From the NCBI GenBank assembly GCA_937915885.1, contig CALGGP010000353.1:1-15503 (forward strand): a stretch of DNA of 15,503 nt. The letters run 5' to 3'. The stretch comes from an uncultured Selenomonadales bacterium (lineage in GTDB: Bacteria; Bacillota; Negativicutes; Selenomonadales; Selenomonadaceae). Shown here piece by piece: positions 7,585-15,145 of this stretch. Each line of letters starts with the position of its first letter. Within the stretch, counting starts at the first letter, position 1. The translations under genes and the position numbers were made by a program. Under the pieces are notes generated by a model that saw only the letters and a program-made list of their open reading frames with translations, was not told the DNA's origin and made no database searches.

Positions 7585-8799
7585 TTAAATTTTATTTTCG
7601 TCCAGATATTTGATGATGTCGCCTATCATCGCCTTGAAATAATCCATGTGTTTCAGCTCGTCGTAGCGTGCCGCGAAAAATTTCGCCGCCGCATTGATTT
7701 TTTCCTTGAGATTTTGTTCGAGCCCACAATCCGCGCGGAGTCGTCGAGCAATCGGCAACATCTCCGCAACCGCGTTGGCGGTAATATTTTTTTCGAGCGC
7801 CGCCGCCATCAAACGATACACCGCTCGAACGATCGGCTCGGAAAATTTTTTGTCGCCGCTCTCCTGCGCGATCCGGTGAATTTCATGCAGCTTTTGAAAT
7901 GACGTTGCTTTATTTTTTTCTTCAGACGAATTTTGAGCGTGCAACAGCAATGTCAAAGCATCGGAGTAAAATTTTCGGCGCATCAGCTCGAGCGCGCAAT
8001 CCAACGCCGAACTTTCAAACGACCTCGGCGCATAAAGCTCTGCATATTCTTCAAACTGCATCGTCCAATCGCGCCGACGATGGTGCAACGTCACTTGAGG
8101 ATAAGGACTCCGCGCGAGCACCTCCGCTTCGTAATATCCGCTGCTCAATCCGTACTGTGAAGGATCGCGAAAAGCCGACAGCCTCCATTTTTTTGAAAGC
8201 AGACTGAGCACCGTTTGATCGTGGCGATTGTCTTTGAAGTCGGGATAATTCGGTCGACCGAGCTGATTGGGGATGTCCGTCAAGATGCGCTCGTCGCGAC
8301 AATATCTGAGGTACTCGTCGGCGAATCGGATCGAATCGGCATCTTTGCGCAGGAGCAGATAAGTTGCCATGCGTTGAGGCGAGTCTGCATATTCGGGCGA
8401 ATCGCAATCCATCAAAATGAAGGCATCGCGCTTGGTGTAAACGCGCTCGATAAAAAAATTAAAGCCCTCGAAAACCATAATGCTCGTGCCGACGGCATTC
8501 ATCGCATCGATCAGATGATGAACGTCGTTGACTAACGCGGCGCCCGAGTCGATGTAAAAAATATAATCGCCGTCGTTGACACGCTCGAGCGCCGCGCGGA
8601 TTATAAACGGCTTCCAAAGCCAATAGCCGTTGCCGCGCGCTTGCGAAAGAATATGTTTATGAGCGTCGACGAAGCGGGGCGTAAGACTTTGCGGCGAACA
8701 CTCGAGTACTTCGTCGGCGCCAAAAAATTTTGCGGCGGCGGTACAAAGCATCTGCGCTTGACGAAATACTTCATTGGCATAATTGACGACTAAAATCAT
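7585..8799 (-). CDS. Putative glycosyltransferase with GYWLWKP motif
   Basis: This 404-residue protein is probably cytoplasmic, with no signal peptide. The N-terminal half looks like a GT-A-type glycosyltransferase. It starts with a beta-strand (MILVVNYAN). GYWLWKP follows at residues 58-64 and YIDSGA at 82-87 (D84 in the place of a metal- or nucleotide-sugar-binding acidic residue). NRHDQTVLSLL comes near residue 200 and a histidine-rich THLHHRRR-like stretch near 250 (LHHRRRDW). I recognise this pattern from uncharacterised polysaccharide-biosynthesis proteins but cannot name a numbered GT family. The C-terminal 150 residues are predicted to be helical and may be a TPR-like scaffold. Its ATG overlaps the plsC stop by 4 bp (ATGA), and the ribosome site AGAGGGG lies inside plsC. 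Donor, acceptor and product are unknown. Confidence 0.7.
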   Translation of the reverse strand: MILVVNYANEVFRQAQMLCTAAAKFFGADEVLECSPQSLTPRFVDAHKHILSQARGNGYWLWKPFIIRAALERVNDGDYIFYIDSGAALVNDVHHLIDAMNAVGTSIMVFEGFNFFIERVYTKRDAFILMDCDSPEYADSPQRMATYLLLRKDADSIRFADEYLRYCRDERILTDIPNQLGRPNYPDFKDNRHDQTVLSLLSKKWRLSAFRDPSQYGLSSGYYEAEVLARSPYPQVTLHHRRRDWTMQFEEYAELYAPRSFESSALDCALELMRRKFYSDALTLLLHAQNSSEEKNKATSFQKLHEIHRIAQESGDKKFSEPIVRAVYRLMAAALEKNITANAVAEMLPIARRLRADCGLEQNLKEKINAAAKFFAARYDELKHMDYFKAMIGDIIKYLDENKI

Positions 8800-9404
8800 T
8801 TTGTTGACCCCTCTACCGTTTTGATCAGTTTCGCGATCTCGTCCATTATCGACTGTGAAAATTTTTCGAGCGCTGCCTTATCCTTCGTGCTGCCCTCGAA
8901 TTTCATGGGGCGTCCGTAGACGACGGTCAAGCGCGGAAAAAATTTTTCGCTCGAGAATATTTTGTTCGTCCCGATGATTGCCGCCGGAAGCACCTCCGCC
9001 TTCGACATTGCCGCGATCAAGCCCACGCCCGCCTCCGCCTTGCCGAGCTCACCCGTCCGACTTCGCGTCCCTTCGGGGAATAAGCCCAAGCATTGTCCGT
9101 CCTTCAGAAGTGCCAGCGCTCGTTTGATGGCGTTTCGATCCGCCGTTTCGCGCTTGACGGGGAAGGCTCCGAGATTGGTGATCGCCGCCGCGAAAATTTT
9201 GTTCGCGAACAGTTCTTCCTTCGCCATGTAATATACTCGACGGTCGAGGAAGGTTGCGAGAACCGGCGGGTCCCAATTGCTGACGTGATTTGCCGCCAAA
9301 ATTATTTTGCCCTTCGACGGCAGATTTGACGCGCCGACGATTCGCGCTCGAAAAAATATTTTAAAGAACGCCCGTAAGAATATCCTCAACAACGAATAAA
9401 ACAT
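8796..9404 (-). CDS. plsC: 1-acyl-sn-glycerol-3-phosphate acyltransferase
   Basis: This enzyme transfers an acyl chain to lysophosphatidic acid, giving phosphatidic acid at the inner face of the membrane. The protein has 202 residues, a normal size for the short bacterial form. An amphipathic/hydrophobic N-terminus (1-20) is followed by the catalytic NHxxxxD block (NHVSNWD, H40 and D45). Next comes FPVKRE (81-86), then the acceptor-binding FPEGTRSR (109-116) and a late VLPAAIIGT segment. I chose the ATG at 9404 because GGCGGGAG precedes it. The frame stays open 20 codons further, into the repeat module, but that extension has no family similarity. In related genomes, as I recall, ispH often follows cmk-plsC; here glycosyltransferase-like and DUF2939-like genes follow instead. 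There is no strong promoter; TATAAG just upstream on the minus strand is a weak -10 candidate. Confidence 0.9.
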   Translation of the reverse strand: MFYSLLRIFLRAFFKIFFRARIVGASNLPSKGKIILAANHVSNWDPPVLATFLDRRVYYMAKEELFANKIFAAAITNLGAFPVKRETADRNAIKRALALLKDGQCLGLFPEGTRSRTGELGKAEAGVGLIAAMSKAEVLPAAIIGTNKIFSSEKFFPRLTVVYGRPMKFEGSTKDKAALEKFSQSIMDEIAKLIKTVEGSTK

Positions 9405-9430
9405 GATTCTCCCGCCCTTATAACCTCGGG

Positions 9431-9521
9431 GTGACGAATGATGGGGCGCCGCCGCCGCTCCCACCCTCTAACGTCGGCGCCCCAATGAGGATAGCAATTC
9501 CCACCCGCGCCGGCGGCGCCC
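9431..9521 (+). repeat. Conserved intergenic module, copy 2
   Basis: This is about 80% identical by eye to 15235-15327 and similar to the reverse complement of 6404-6486. It begins GTGACGAATGATGGGGCGCC and ends CCCACCCGCGCCGGCGGCGC plus CCG. The inverted repeat here is 9 bp: GGGGCGCCG (9443-9451) and CGGCGCCCC (9475-9483). It lies immediately upstream of plsC, pointing away from it, and its array follows to the right. Confidence 0.8.
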
Positions 9522-9748
9522 GCCCTTTGAAACGATGCCCAATTGCAGCGGCGGCGCACGTCCTTTGAAACGGTGCCCAACCGCAGCGGGCGGCGCACGT
9601 CCTTTGAAACGGTGTCCAACCGCAGCGGGCGGCGCACATCCTTTGAAACGGTGCTCAACACGCGTCGGCGGCGTCCGTACTTTGAAACGGTGCCCACCAG
9701 CGTCGGCGGCGCCCACATCTTAAAACGGTGACCAACCCGCCGTCGGCG
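9522..9748 (+). repeat. Intergenic tandem array, unit 38-39 bp
   Basis: Six copies are marked by TTTGAAACG or a variant, beginning at 9526, 9564, 9603, 9642, 9681 and about 9719. Each unit joins TTTGAAACGGTGCCCAAC to a GC-rich half (GCAGCGGGCGGCGC or GCGTCGGCGGCGCCC). Together with the flanking module it occupies the cmk-plsC gap. The unit is near a multiple of three, which opens spurious frames on both strands. Confidence 0.88.
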
Positions 9749-9784
9749 GCAGCACCGCTGCTTTTCATCGACAGCATAGCTGTC
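9749..9784 (+). terminator. Two small hairpins at the distal end of the array
   Basis: On the plus strand GCAGC-ACC-GCTGC (9749-9761) is followed by TTTT. A second perfect hairpin, GACAGC-ATA-GCTGTC (9770-9784), follows. The first resembles a weak intrinsic terminator for plus-strand transcripts that would come from the module and array. Neither is a convincing terminator for minus-strand transcription leaving cmk. Confidence 0.3.
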
Positions 9785-9808
9785 AAAAGGTGGGCGGGTG
9801 GGGTAAAT

Positions 9809-10471
9809 TCAGATCAACTTTATGATCGCGGCAGTTACCTCTTCGATCGACAGCCCCGTCGTGTCCAAAAGAATTGCATCGTCCGCCTGCTTCAACGGCG
9901 CTATCTCACGTTCGCTGTCAATTTTGTCGCGCGTTGCTATGTCCTTTTCGATCTCCTCGAGCGTCACGTCAAAGCCTTTCGCCTTCAATTCTTCAAACCG
10001 ACGCCGCGCCCGCTCTTCGACCGACGCCGTCAAAAATATTTTTACGTCCGCCGTCGGCAACACCACCGTCCCTATGTCGCGACCGTCCATCAGCACGCCG
10101 CCGCGAGCCGCCATTTTTCTTTGCAACTCCGTCAGACGTTGTCGCACAAAGCCGACCTTCGCCACCGGCGACACGATCTTCGACACCTCCGGCGTTCTGA
10201 TCTCCGTCGACACGTCCCGCCCGTCCAAAAAAGTTTTCGTCACTCCGTCCACCGATTGTTGATCGATCTCAACCGTCCGCGCCGCGTCGATTATCGCCTC
10301 CTCTGTCAACGGCAGTTTGCTTTCGAGCACCTTCAACGCCACCGCTCGATACATCGCGCCCGTGTCTATGTACGTGTATTCGAGCCGCGCCGCCACGATT
10401 TTTGACACCGTCGATTTGCCCGCGCCCGCAGGTCCGTCCACTGCCACCACTCTTTTTCTCGTCTCACTCAT
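9809..10471 (-). CDS. cmk: Cytidylate (CMP/dCMP) kinase
   Basis: This enzyme phosphorylates CMP and dCMP to the diphosphates with ATP, in the cytoplasm. The protein has 220 residues, typical of the bacterial family. Visible elements are the P-loop GPAGAGKST (13-21) and IDTGAMYRA (35-43), which contacts the nucleotide. Further on are the CMP-binding DGRDIGT near residue 130, a basic lid region (RARRRFEELKAKG) and RDKIDSERE near 180. The ATG overlaps the stop codon of the duplicated aroA 3' end by 4 bp (ATGA), and its ribosome site GAGGAG lies within that remnant. This preserves what is presumably the ancestral aroA-cmk coupling. It is the last gene of the unit before the intergenic array. Confidence 0.96.
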   Translation of the reverse strand: MSETRKRVVAVDGPAGAGKSTVSKIVAARLEYTYIDTGAMYRAVALKVLESKLPLTEEAIIDAARTVEIDQQSVDGVTKTFLDGRDVSTEIRTPEVSKIVSPVAKVGFVRQRLTELQRKMAARGGVLMDGRDIGTVVLPTADVKIFLTASVEERARRRFEELKAKGFDVTLEEIEKDIATRDKIDSEREIAPLKQADDAILLDTTGLSIEEVTAAIIKLI

Positions 10472-10635
10472 GATTGCAACTCCTCAAAAAATCTCGGATA
10501 AGATATATCGACGCAATTCGGATTGTCGAGCTCCACGCCCGACGCCGCCGCTCCGAATATCGACAGCGACATCGCCATTCGATGATCGTCCCGCGTTTGA
10601 CACCGCTCCGCGCGGAATTTTTTTCGACCGATTAT
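10468..10635 (-). pseudogene. Remnant 3' end of a second aroA allele
   Basis: The minus frame encodes GRKKFRAERCQTRDDHRMAM and continues to DISYPRFFEELQS and a stop. It repeats the last about 45 codons of aroA with only one residue changed in the shared part (K for N), after a one-codon deletion. The C-terminal residues then differ: RFFEELQS here, MFYQTLERGRI in aroA. The remnant has no upstream coding part, and no start is expected. It overlaps the aroA stop at its 5' edge and the cmk start at its 3' edge. It carries the cmk ribosome site, so it is probably kept as a translational leader. Confidence 0.85.
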
Positions 10636-10803
10636 ATTCTCCCTCGCTCGAGCGTTTGATAAAACATCGGATAAGATATGTCTACGCAATTCGGATTGTC
10701 CAATTCAACGCCCGACGCCGCCGCCCCGAATATCGACAACGACATCGCCATTCGATGATCGTCCCGCGTTTGACACCGCTCCGCGCGGAAGTTTTTTCGA
10801 CCG
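10494..10803 (-). repeat. Direct repeat of the aroA 3' coding segment (2 x 137 bp)
   Basis: Positions 10494-10630 and 10667-10803 align without gaps over 137 bp with nine mismatches (about 93% identity). The copies are offset by 173 bp and separated by 36 bp. In the aroA reading frame eight of the nine differences are silent. The offset is not a multiple of three, so the two copies lie in different frames. Confidence 0.92.
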
Positions 10804-11924
10804 TGAATTATGAGCGTGTCGCCGTCCGCCTCGAATGCGCTCGGCGCCAACCGATTAAATTCTTCAACGATCGCCGCCAATCGATCCGATTCTTTTACGC
10901 GCAATTCGCCCGCGTCTTCGATGATCGTGTCGCCTTCCGCGAACGCCGCCGCCACCGCCACGATCGGTATCTCGTCGATCAAGCGCGGGATCATGTCGCC
11001 GCCGAATTTTATTCCATGCAGTTTAGAACTCATCACGCGAATATCGGCAATCGATTCGCCGCCGCTCGAGCGTTCATTGAGCAATTCGAGCGTCGCGCCC
11101 ATCGACCGCATCACGTCAATAATTCCCGTCCGCGTTTCGTTGACGCCGACATTTTTGATCACCACATCCGATCCGTCAACGATCGACGCCAGCACGATCC
11201 AATACGCCGCCGAGCTGATATCGCCGGGCACTTCGATCGACGACGGCGCGATCAGTTTTTCGATCGGCTTTAATGTGATCGCCCGCCCGCTTTTTTCGAT
11301 GTGCGCTCCGAACGCGCTCAACATTTTTTCGGTGTGATCTCTCGACGGGTGCGGCTCAATCACCGTCGTCGGCGACTCCGCGCGGAGCCCCGCCAATAAT
11401 ATTGCCGACTTGACTTGAGCGCTGGCGACGGGCATCTCGTATTCGATCCCGCGCAATTTTTTTTCCGACGGCAGGATCGTGATCGGCAAATTTTTATTCC
11501 CGTTGCGCCCGACAATCCGCGCCCCCATCATCGACAGCGGAGCGATCACCCGCCCCATTGGTCGACGACGCAATGATTCATCGCCCGTGAATGTCGTTAA
11601 AAATTTTTGCCCGCTCAACAATCCCAACAACAATCTTAACGTCGTGCCGGAATTGCCCGCGTCGAGAATATTATTCGGCTCCGTCAAGCCGTCGAGCCCG
11701 CGCCCTTTGATCAACAATCGATCGCCTTCGTCGACCACGTCAACACCCATCGAGCGCATGCAACCGATCGTCGACAGACAATCCGCGCCCCGCAAAAAAT
11801 TTTTGATCTCCACCGTCGAATCACCGAGGCTCGACAGCATCACCGCACGATGCGAGATCGATTTGTCGCCCGGCACTTCGATCGAGCCGCGCAAGCCTTG
11901 ACTCAGCGGCATTATTTTTTTCAT
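10632..11924 (-). CDS. aroA: 3-phosphoshikimate 1-carboxyvinyltransferase (EPSP synthase)
   Basis: This enzyme joins phosphoenolpyruvate to shikimate-3-phosphate in the sixth step of the shikimate pathway. The protein has 430 residues, normal for the family. Motifs in order: PGDKSISHRA (18-27, substrate-binding Lys/Ser), GNSGTTLR (90-97, PEP site in the form found in Firmicutes), RRRPMGR (119-125), VASAQVKSA, the VPGDISSAAY segment and RLIDEIP with the catalytic Asp/Glu. KESDR and DDHRMAMS follow near the end. The ATG overlaps the flavoprotein stop by 4 bp (ATGA), with GGAGG 10 nt upstream. The C-terminus MFYQTLERGRI is plausible for the family, but its stop codon falls exactly where a second copy of the gene end begins. 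The natural end may therefore have been altered by recombination or by assembly. Confidence 0.95.
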   Translation of the reverse strand: MKKIMPLSQGLRGSIEVPGDKSISHRAVMLSSLGDSTVEIKNFLRGADCLSTIGCMRSMGVDVVDEGDRLLIKGRGLDGLTEPNNILDAGNSGTTLRLLLGLLSGQKFLTTFTGDESLRRRPMGRVIAPLSMMGARIVGRNGNKNLPITILPSEKKLRGIEYEMPVASAQVKSAILLAGLRAESPTTVIEPHPSRDHTEKMLSAFGAHIEKSGRAITLKPIEKLIAPSSIEVPGDISSAAYWIVLASIVDGSDVVIKNVGVNETRTGIIDVMRSMGATLELLNERSSGGESIADIRVMSSKLHGIKFGGDMIPRLIDEIPIVAVAAAFAEGDTIIEDAGELRVKESDRLAAIVEEFNRLAPSAFEADGDTLIIHGRKNFRAERCQTRDDHRMAMSLSIFGAAASGVELDNPNCVDISYPMFYQTLERGRI

Positions 11925-13171
11925 ACGATAAACGCCTCCGATCGATGCGCCGCATGCTCCGCCGCCGCTACCGCCATTGCGAACGCCGCCTGCAAATTAT
12001 ATCCGCCCGTGAAGCCGTCGACGTCGACCACCTCGCCCGCGAAATACAGCCCGTCGATTATTTTTGATTGCATCGTCGTCGGATTGATCTCCTTCGTCGA
12101 CACCCCGCCCGATGTCACTATCGCCTCCGAGATCGGGCGCGTTTTCGAGATCGTCAATCGAAAATCTTGCAACGTCTCGACCAGCCGCGTGCGCTCCGCC
12201 GCCGTCACAGAATTTATTTTTTTCTCCTCGTCGATGAACGCCAAATCCAACACGATCGGGATTAATTTCGACGGCATCAGCTCCGTCACCGCGTTTTTCG
12301 CCGTCTTGTTGATGTACTTCTCGAAATCCCTCAGCACCCGCGCGTCTAATTGCTCCGCGCTCAACGCCGGCTTCAGATTGATCGACAGCTCGACGAATTT
12401 TCCTTCCTCGAGCGCGAACGCCGCCTTCCGACTCAGCGTCAAGACGATCGGTCCGCTCACTCCGAAATGCGTAAACAACATTTCGCCGAACTCCTCACCG
12501 ATCGGCTCGCCGTCCGATATCAGCGTCGCCCGCACGTTTTTCAGCGACAGCCCCTGAACGTCGCGCACAAAATCTTCTTCGGTTTCGAGCGGCACCAACG
12601 ACGGCAATAATTTTACGATCGTATGTCCCAACCGCTTTGCGATCGTATAGCCGTCGCCCGTCGAGCCCGTTGCCGGATATGACGCCCCGCCCGTCGACAG
12701 GATCACCGCGTCGCATCGCTCCGACCGATTGTTGATCTCAACGCCGACCACACGCTTGTTGTTGACGAGCACATCAGACAAGCGCGTGTTCGTCCGAAGC
12801 TCGACGCCGAGCTCTTTCATTCGACGCATCAGCGCCTCGACCACTTGAGAGGCGTCGTCGCTCGTCGGAAATACCCGACCGCCGCGCTCGAGCTTCGTCG
12901 CAATCCCAAGCCCCTCAAAAAAATTTATCGTGTCGACCGAAGTGAAGGCAGTCAGCACACTCGTCAAAAATTTTCCGTTGCCCGGTATGTTTTCAATCAT
13001 ATCCGGCACGTCGGCGATGTTCGTCAGATTGCAACGCCCCTTGCCCGTGATGCTTAATTTTTTTCCGACGCGGCTCATTTTTTCGAGCAACACGACTTGC
13101 GCTCCGCACTCCGCCGCGCGGATCGCCGCCATCAATCCTGCCGCGCCTCCTCCTGCCACTACTGCCTTCAA
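11921..13171 (-). CDS. NAD(P)/FAD-dependent oxidoreductase, HI0933/BaiN (YhiN) family
   Basis: This FAD-binding flavoprotein has a dinucleotide-binding GGGAAG (7-12) and ends the first strand-helix unit with E30. It then carries the family signature GKGRCNLTN (43-51). Later come STGGASYPATGSTGDGY and a C-terminal FTGGYNLQAAFAMA, both typical of the family, whose general reaction is poorly defined. Annotations such as aminoacetone oxidase or BaiN are names by homology and not tested here. I prefer the TTG start at 13171, giving 416 residues: AAGGGAG lies 8 nt upstream, while an in-frame GTG at 13180 touches that site. The frame extends further up, into lptB, without homology. There is a 13-nt gap after lptB and a 4-bp overlap with aroA, so it is co-expressed with both. 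Confidence 0.88.
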   Translation of the reverse strand: MKAVVAGGGAAGLMAAIRAAECGAQVVLLEKMSRVGKKLSITGKGRCNLTNIADVPDMIENIPGNGKFLTSVLTAFTSVDTINFFEGLGIATKLERGGRVFPTSDDASQVVEALMRRMKELGVELRTNTRLSDVLVNNKRVVGVEINNRSERCDAVILSTGGASYPATGSTGDGYTIAKRLGHTIVKLLPSLVPLETEEDFVRDVQGLSLKNVRATLISDGEPIGEEFGEMLFTHFGVSGPIVLTLSRKAAFALEEGKFVELSINLKPALSAEQLDARVLRDFEKYINKTAKNAVTELMPSKLIPIVLDLAFIDEEKKINSVTAAERTRLVETLQDFRLTISKTRPISEAIVTSGGVSTKEINPTTMQSKIIDGLYFAGEVVDVDGFTGGYNLQAAFAMAVAAAEHAAHRSEAFIV

Positions 13172-13184
13172 TTTATCCACTCCC

Positions 13185-13904
13185 TTACAATGTAAAATTC
13201 GTTCCGAGATAAAATTTCTTCGCAATTTCGCTGTTGGCAATCTCGTCGGCGCTGCCCTCGAGCAAAATTTTCCCCTCGTTGAGAATATACGCGCGGTCGA
13301 CTATATGAAGCGTCTCGCGCACGTTGTGATCCGTGATCAATATTCCCATGCCGCGCTCCCGAAGATATTTTACGATCTGTTGAATGTCGGCGACCGCCAA
13401 CGGATCAACGCCCGCAAACGGCTCGTCGAGCAAAATAAATTGCGGCTCCAACGCCAGGCATCGAGCGATCTCCACGCGTCGACGCTCGCCGCCCGACAAC
13501 TCCGTCCCGAGCCGATCGCGCACATGTCCGATGTTAAATTCGTTGATCAATGAGATCAGTTTTGCCGATTGCTCCGCGCTCGACAGTTTTGTCGTCTCGA
13601 GGATTGCCATGATATTTTCTTCGACCGTCAATTTTCGGAAGATCGATGCCTCTTGCGTCAAGTAGCTGATGCCGAGCGCCGCACGTCGATACATCGGCAG
13701 CCCCGTTATTTTGATGTCGGATAAAAACACGTCGCCCGCGTTCGGCTTTTCGAGCCCGACTATCATATAAAACGATGTGGTTTTGCCCGCGCCGTTGGGT
13801 CCGAGCAGCCCGACGATTTCTCCCGTCTCGACCGACAGCGACACGTGGTCGACCACCGTCCGCGCGCCGAACGTTTTTACCAAATTCTTTGCTTGGATTT
13901 TCAT
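13185..13904 (-). CDS. lptB: LPS export ABC transporter ATP-binding protein
   Basis: This is the cytoplasmic ATPase of the Lpt bridge that extracts lipopolysaccharide from the inner membrane (partners LptF, LptG and LptC, none in this window). The 239 residues hold the Walker A GPNGAGKTT (35-43), Q-loop SYLTQEASIFRKL with the LptB-like TQEASIFR wording, signature LSGGERRR, Walker B ILLDEPFAGVDP and switch histidine in ITDHNV. The ATG at 13904 shares one base with the GT8 stop (TGATG). A GTG one codon earlier is possible. Neither has a clear ribosome site, so translation is probably coupled to the gene before. Its presence argues for an outer membrane. Confidence 0.93.
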   Translation of the reverse strand: MKIQAKNLVKTFGARTVVDHVSLSVETGEIVGLLGPNGAGKTTSFYMIVGLEKPNAGDVFLSDIKITGLPMYRRAALGISYLTQEASIFRKLTVEENIMAILETTKLSSAEQSAKLISLINEFNIGHVRDRLGTELSGGERRRVEIARCLALEPQFILLDEPFAGVDPLAVADIQQIVKYLRERGMGILITDHNVRETLHIVDRAYILNEGKILLEGSADEIANSEIAKKFYLGTNFTL

Positions 13905-15136
13905 CACATATTTTTGATGAACTCGTAGCTGTTCATCGGCACGCCGCCCTGATTTTCGGCGAGAAAATTGCGCGCGTTGACGTAATCGGCGCCGTATTTA
14001 AATCCCTCCGCCGTCAACTTTTCGTGCAACGGTTTGATGTTAGTCACGAGCAGGAAATAAATTTTTTTGCCCTGCGACGCCCGCATTGCCTTGATCAATT
14101 TTTCGACCGCGCCGGACTGTTTTGCATCGATCAGTTCTTCGCCGTCCTCTATGACGAAGAATTTTTTCATCGCCGAGAGCACTTGCGTCTCAACGAAAAA
14201 TGCGCGGCGCCGCTTGGTGAGGATCGACGACATTTGTTGGAGCGTCGTCTTCATCTGCAGGTTGGCGCGGCGGAGATATTCATACATCAGCCCGATTGTC
14301 GCGGTCGAAAACCACGGCGTTTTCATGAAATTATCGAAGAAAAATTTGCTGTAGACGTTCGTCATATCGAAACTGATCTCTTGCCCCGCGTAATGGTAGA
14401 TGTACCGCTCGAGCTTGTTGGTCTTCATGAAGGCGCGGTCGGCTTGCACAAAGAAATCGAATTTACCCGGCAACTTGAGATAGGTCGTCGAAAAATAATT
14501 GTTGAGGATGTCCTGATCAAAGCACTCGCATTTTGGATTGTCGACGAGGAATTGAACGCCGTCGTTAAAAAGATTTGGGACGGCTTTATTGATGGCGTCG
14601 AGGTCGAGCAGCAGGACGCCGGCGTTGAAATAATCGACGTCCTTGACGCGCCCCGAGGTGATGATGTGCTTGTTTTCGACCATGTGACCGGTGGTGGCGT
14701 CGAGTTCGGAGACGGCGGCAAGCGGGTGGTCGTCGAGCCGCGTGAACCAGAGGTCGGCGATATCGAGATTGACGAGGATATCGGCGTCGAGATAAATCAT
14801 GCGGCGGACGTCGTGTTTTGGAAGCAACTCTGTCATGAGCAGGCGGTAGAAGGTGCCGATGCTGAATCGACCTTGGAAGATTTGAGGCAGGCGGTCGGTG
14901 AGGAATTTTATGCGCTCGGGCATGAGCTGAGCGACGTTATAAAATTTTATGCGTTGATTGTATTTGCCGACGACGTAATTTAATTTGTCGCGATTGTCGG
15001 GAGTAAGGGTTTGGTCGTGGAGGATGTGGACGGTGATCGGCTCGCGGGTGTTCTCGAAAATGGACGTGAGCGAAGTGCCGACGAACTTTGTATAATGAGC
15101 GTCGCGGTCGTGGAGACCGTAGCTGACGTGAATCAA
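13904..15136 (-). CDS. Glycosyltransferase family 8 protein, first gene of the envelope/housekeeping operon
   Basis: This 410-residue retaining glycosyltransferase is of the type that adds galactose or glucose to LPS or other surface glycans. It begins IHVSYGLHDRDAHYTKF. The metal-binding YLDADILVN carries the DxD at 117-119. YFNAGVLLLDL and CFDQDILN follow, then HYAGQEISF, a variant of the usual HxxGxxKPW end motif. The last about 130 residues form an extra domain ending near FLAENQGGVPMNSYEF, whose role I do not know. I chose the TTG at 15136: GGAGG lies 9 nt upstream, a promoter lies just before it, and the family begins at this point. The in-frame ATG 11 codons upstream lies at the promoter -10 and before the ribosome site. 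Translation is coupled to lptB. Confidence 0.88.
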   Translation of the reverse strand: MIHVSYGLHDRDAHYTKFVGTSLTSIFENTREPITVHILHDQTLTPDNRDKLNYVVGKYNQRIKFYNVAQLMPERIKFLTDRLPQIFQGRFSIGTFYRLLMTELLPKHDVRRMIYLDADILVNLDIADLWFTRLDDHPLAAVSELDATTGHMVENKHIITSGRVKDVDYFNAGVLLLDLDAINKAVPNLFNDGVQFLVDNPKCECFDQDILNNYFSTTYLKLPGKFDFFVQADRAFMKTNKLERYIYHYAGQEISFDMTNVYSKFFFDNFMKTPWFSTATIGLMYEYLRRANLQMKTTLQQMSSILTKRRRAFFVETQVLSAMKKFFVIEDGEELIDAKQSGAVEKLIKAMRASQGKKIYFLLVTNIKPLHEKLTAEGFKYGADYVNARNFLAENQGGVPMNSYEFIKNM

Positions 15137-15145
15137 AATGAATCG

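Noticed and set aside
6404..9521. Composite transposon, with inverted modules flanking plsC to DUF2939
   Set aside because: The two modules are inverted around this block, but there is no transposase or target duplication, and a third module of the same family occurs outside it. The genes inside include a conserved housekeeping gene.
9386..9731. Short frames on both strands across the 38-39-bp array
   Set aside because: Same artefact of a stop-free repeat near a multiple of three. The products are only iterated repeat peptides.
9522..9748. CRISPR array
   Set aside because: The repeats are adjacent, without unique spacers, units vary internally and no cas genes are nearby.
10468..10689. A separate 73-codon gene between aroA and cmk
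   Set aside because: Its sequence is the C-terminus of EPSP synthase with a short unrelated lead-in across the junction, so it is treated as a remnant.
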